Shown here: positions 38,271-43,136 of the stretch, piece by piece
Layout: every line of letters begins with the position of its first letter
How positions within the stretch are numbered: the first letter of the stretch is position 1
From: Actinomycetes bacterium
GTDB taxonomy: Bacteria; Actinomycetota; Actinomycetes; S36-B12
Assembly: GCA_014190275.1 (NCBI GenBank)
Contig: BJGE01000009.1
Coordinates: forward strand, 1 to 43,136
DNA: 43,136 nt
Direction: 5' to 3'
Made by a program: the position numbers and the translations under genes
The notes under the pieces: generated by a model
What the model was told of the DNA's origin: nothing
The model's database searches: none
The model's input: the letters and a program-made list of their open reading frames with translations, nothing else

Positions 38271-40022
38271 ATGGCTTTGTATCGCACCTATCGCCCTGCG
38301 ACCTTGGATGAAGTCGTCGGTCAAGAGCATGTCACCGGGCCGCTGCGCCGAGCCTTAGCCAATGACCGCGTCCACCACGCGTATTTGTTCTCCGGACCCC
38401 GCGGCTGCGGCAAGACCTCAACCGCCCGCATCATGGCCCGCTCCCTTAACTGCGAGCAGGGTCCAACTCCGGATCCGTGCGGAGTCTGCCAAAGTTGCAC
38501 CGACCTTGCGGCCAACGGCCCGGGATCACTTGATGTGATCGAACTTGATGCGGCCAGCCACGGTGGTGTCGACGACACCCGTGATCTGCGCGAGCGCGCG
38601 ATGTTTGCCCCGGCTTCATCGCGTTACAAGATTTACATCATCGATGAGGCCCATATGGTCTCATCGGCGGGCTTCAACGCCCTGCTCAAACTGGTTGAGG
38701 AGCCGCCGGAGCACGTGCGGTTCATCTTTGCGACCACCGAGGCCGAGAAAGTGCTGCCGACCATCCGGTCTCGCACCCACAACTACACCTTCCGGCTGCT
38801 GCCGGTGAAATTACTGCAGGAGCACCTGGCCACCGTCTGCGCGGCCGAAGGCATCTCGGCCGAGCCGGCGGCATTGGCCTTGATCGCGCGTGCCGGTGCG
38901 GGCAGTGTGCGCGACAGTCTCTCGGTGCTCGGCCAAGTAATTTCTGGCAGTGGCCCCGATGGCGTGACCTACGCCGAGGCGGTGTTGCAGTTGGGCATGA
39001 CCGACGCCACCTTGCTAGATGAAACCATTGATTCCCTCGCCACGCATGACGGTGCGGCCCTTTTCATCGTCATCGATCGCGTGATGGAGGCCGGACATGA
39101 GCCGCGCCGGTTCGTCACAGACCTGCTTGAACGCCTACGCGACCTCATCGTTTTGCAGAATGTGCCAGGGGCCGTCGAAACCGGCTTGATCGATGCGCCA
39201 GATGATCAGGTCGCCCGCGAGATCGAGCAGGCCCGACTCTTCGGCGCCGCTGAACTGGCGCGGGCAGCCGATGTGGTGAGCGAAACCCTGAGCGCACTAA
39301 AGGGTGCCACCGCTCCTAGGTTGCAACTTGAGCTGATGGTGGCGCGCTTACTCCTGCCCGCGGCCGATGCTGATGAGCGCGGATTTATGGCACGCCTTGA
39401 TCAACTCGAACGGCGCCTGTCGACCGGTGGGATCCAGCAGGCAGTTGCTGCACAGACCTCTATGCAGTCTTCTGCAATTGCACCGGCACCGACAGCTCGC
39501 CCCCGCAAGTTGTCAGAAGTCGCACCCTCTACCGGTAAGGCAGCGGCTGGTGCAGAACCGGTGGTAGTCGAGTCGGCGGCAGCCGAACCCGTGGTAGCCG
39601 CCGCGGCAAGTGGCTCGGGCCTGACCGAGCTGAAGTCGATGTGGCCGGCGATCCTTGATGCGGTTAAGTCTTATTCGCGGGTGGCATGGGTGCTCTTCAG
39701 CGTCTCGGCACCGCTGTCGCTCGAAAATGGGGTGCTGGCCGTTGGCCTTGATAACGCGAACAAGATCAACAATGCACGCGCGAGCGGCCACGATGAACGC
39801 CTGCGGCAGGCAATCCTTGACGTGATGCACCTTGACGTCCAGATTGATGTAGTGCTCGCACCCGATGCCGCTTCGACCGCAATTGCAACCGGCGCCAAAC
39901 GCGCGGGCTCTCCGGTTGACGATACGCCGAGCTTGGATGATGAAAACCTGGATGACGCTTCCGGAGTCGACCTAGCTTTGCGCGAACTCGGTGCCACGCA
40001 AATCGGCGAGATCGAGCACTGA
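38271..40022 (+). CDS. dnaX: DNA polymerase III subunit gamma/tau
   Basis: [38 protein letters not shown], zinc-binding [25 protein letters not shown]. Confidence 0.95.
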   Translation: MALYRTYRPATLDEVVGQEHVTGPLRRALANDRVHHAYLFSGPRGCGKTSTARIMARSLNCEQGPTPDPCGVCQSCTDLAANGPGSLDVIELDAASHGGVDDTRDLRERAMFAPASSRYKIYIIDEAHMVSSAGFNALLKLVEEPPEHVRFIFATTEAEKVLPTIRSRTHNYTFRLLPVKLLQEHLATVCAAEGISAEPAALALIARAGAGSVRDSLSVLGQVISGSGPDGVTYAEAVLQLGMTDATLLDETIDSLATHDGAALFIVIDRVMEAGHEPRRFVTDLLERLRDLIVLQNVPGAVETGLIDAPDDQVAREIEQARLFGAAELARAADVVSETLSALKGATAPRLQLELMVARLLLPAADADERGFMARLDQLERRLSTGGIQQAVAAQTSMQSSAIAPAPTARPRKLSEVAPSTGKAAAGAEPVVVESAAAEPVVAAAASGSGLTELKSMWPAILDAVKSYSRVAWVLFSVSAPLSLENGVLAVGLDNANKINNARASGHDERLRQAILDVMHLDVQIDVVLAPDAASTAIATGAKRAGSPVDDTPSLDDENLDDASGVDLALRELGATQIGEIEH

Positions 40023-40023
40023 C

Positions 40024-40617
40024 GTGTATGAGGGCGTAGTCCAAGACCTTATTGATGAGTTGGGCCGGCTCCCTGGGGTTGGCCCCAAGAGTGCGCAGCG
40101 GATCGCCTTCCACATTCTCGCGAGCGATCCAATCGACGTCGAGCGCTTGGCTCATGCGCTCCGCGAAGTAAAAGACAAGGTTCAGTTCTGCGTTGTCTGC
40201 GGTAATGTGGCCGAAGAAGATCACTGCCGCATCTGCCGTGACCCAAAGCGTGATCTAACGATCTTGTGCGTAGTCGAAGAATCTAAGGATGTAGTCGCGA
40301 TCGAGAAGACCCGTGAGTTCCGCGGGCGTTATCACGTACTAGGCGGTGCCATCAGCCCGATCGAAGGTATCGGCCCAGATGCCTTGCGGATTCGCGAGTT
40401 GATAGCGAGGTTGGCCGACGGCGCGATCACCGAAGTTATTTTGGCAACGGATCCGAACCTAGAAGGTGAAGCCACCGCAACTTACCTAGCGCGGTTGATC
40501 ACGCCACTTGGGATCGCGGTGTCACGGCTGGCAAGTGGCCTGCCGGTTGGCGGAGACCTAGAGTATGCCGATGAAGTCACCCTAGGTAGGGCTTTTGAAG
40601 GTCGGCGCCTCGTGTAA
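40024..40617 (+). CDS. recR: Recombination mediator RecR
   Basis: [28 protein letters not shown], zinc finger [16 protein letters not shown], Toprim; GTG start right after the dnaX stop. Confidence 0.95.
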   Translation: MYEGVVQDLIDELGRLPGVGPKSAQRIAFHILASDPIDVERLAHALREVKDKVQFCVVCGNVAEEDHCRICRDPKRDLTILCVVEESKDVVAIEKTREFRGRYHVLGGAISPIEGIGPDALRIRELIARLADGAITEVILATDPNLEGEATATYLARLITPLGIAVSRLASGLPVGGDLEYADEVTLGRAFEGRRLV

Positions 40618-40680
40618 AGGTGTCGCCGAGATTGACCTCGATAACCGGCCACGAAGCCGCAGTTATTAGAATTACGCATT

Positions 40681-43013
<2,333 letters not shown>

Positions 43014-43136
43014 CCGGGCCAGCACCATTAGTTACTCGTCGTTGCTTTCGAAGCAGGCCGCATACTGTGAGCAGCACATCGAATTTACGTGCGCTGGGCT
43101 CGCGGTGCCGCTGATTCCGGCGGCACCGCGGCGGGC

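Overview
The window is a chromosomal segment of a high-GC actinobacterium-like genome. The phylum is inferred from gene content: a septum-formation family protein, a PpgK-like ROK kinase, a TadA-associated protein, and ffs-dnaX-recR and lysC-asd synteny. Most of it is ordinary: (i) a sugar-uptake/catabolism locus (Zn-ADH, Gfo/Idh/MocA oxidoreductase, Frc/Rbs-type ABC transporter, LacI regulator, DMT transporter, ROK kinase) with two LacI-type operators; (ii) core genes (ABC-F, NDH-2, ParA, three-gene pnt transhydrogenase, upp, tadA, two tRNA-Ser, SRP RNA, dnaX, recR, lysC, asd). The unusual part is about 11.5-21.7 kb. This is a visibly more AT-rich, tightly coupled nine-gene operon directly downstream of a tRNA-Arg(ACG). 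It encodes a cysteine hydrolase, an NMNAT-like nucleotidyltransferase, an ApgM-like phosphomutase, an acyl-CoA dehydrogenase, an MmgE/PrpD protein, a SelD-like protein, a CaiB/BaiF CoA-transferase, a small unknown protein and a GT20 (OtsA/VldE-like) glycosyltransferase. I cannot match this gene set to a pathway I know, so it is the best candidate for an undescribed system. No CRISPR array, intact transposase or integrase was seen. All calls come from reading motifs in the supplied translations; no database search was run.
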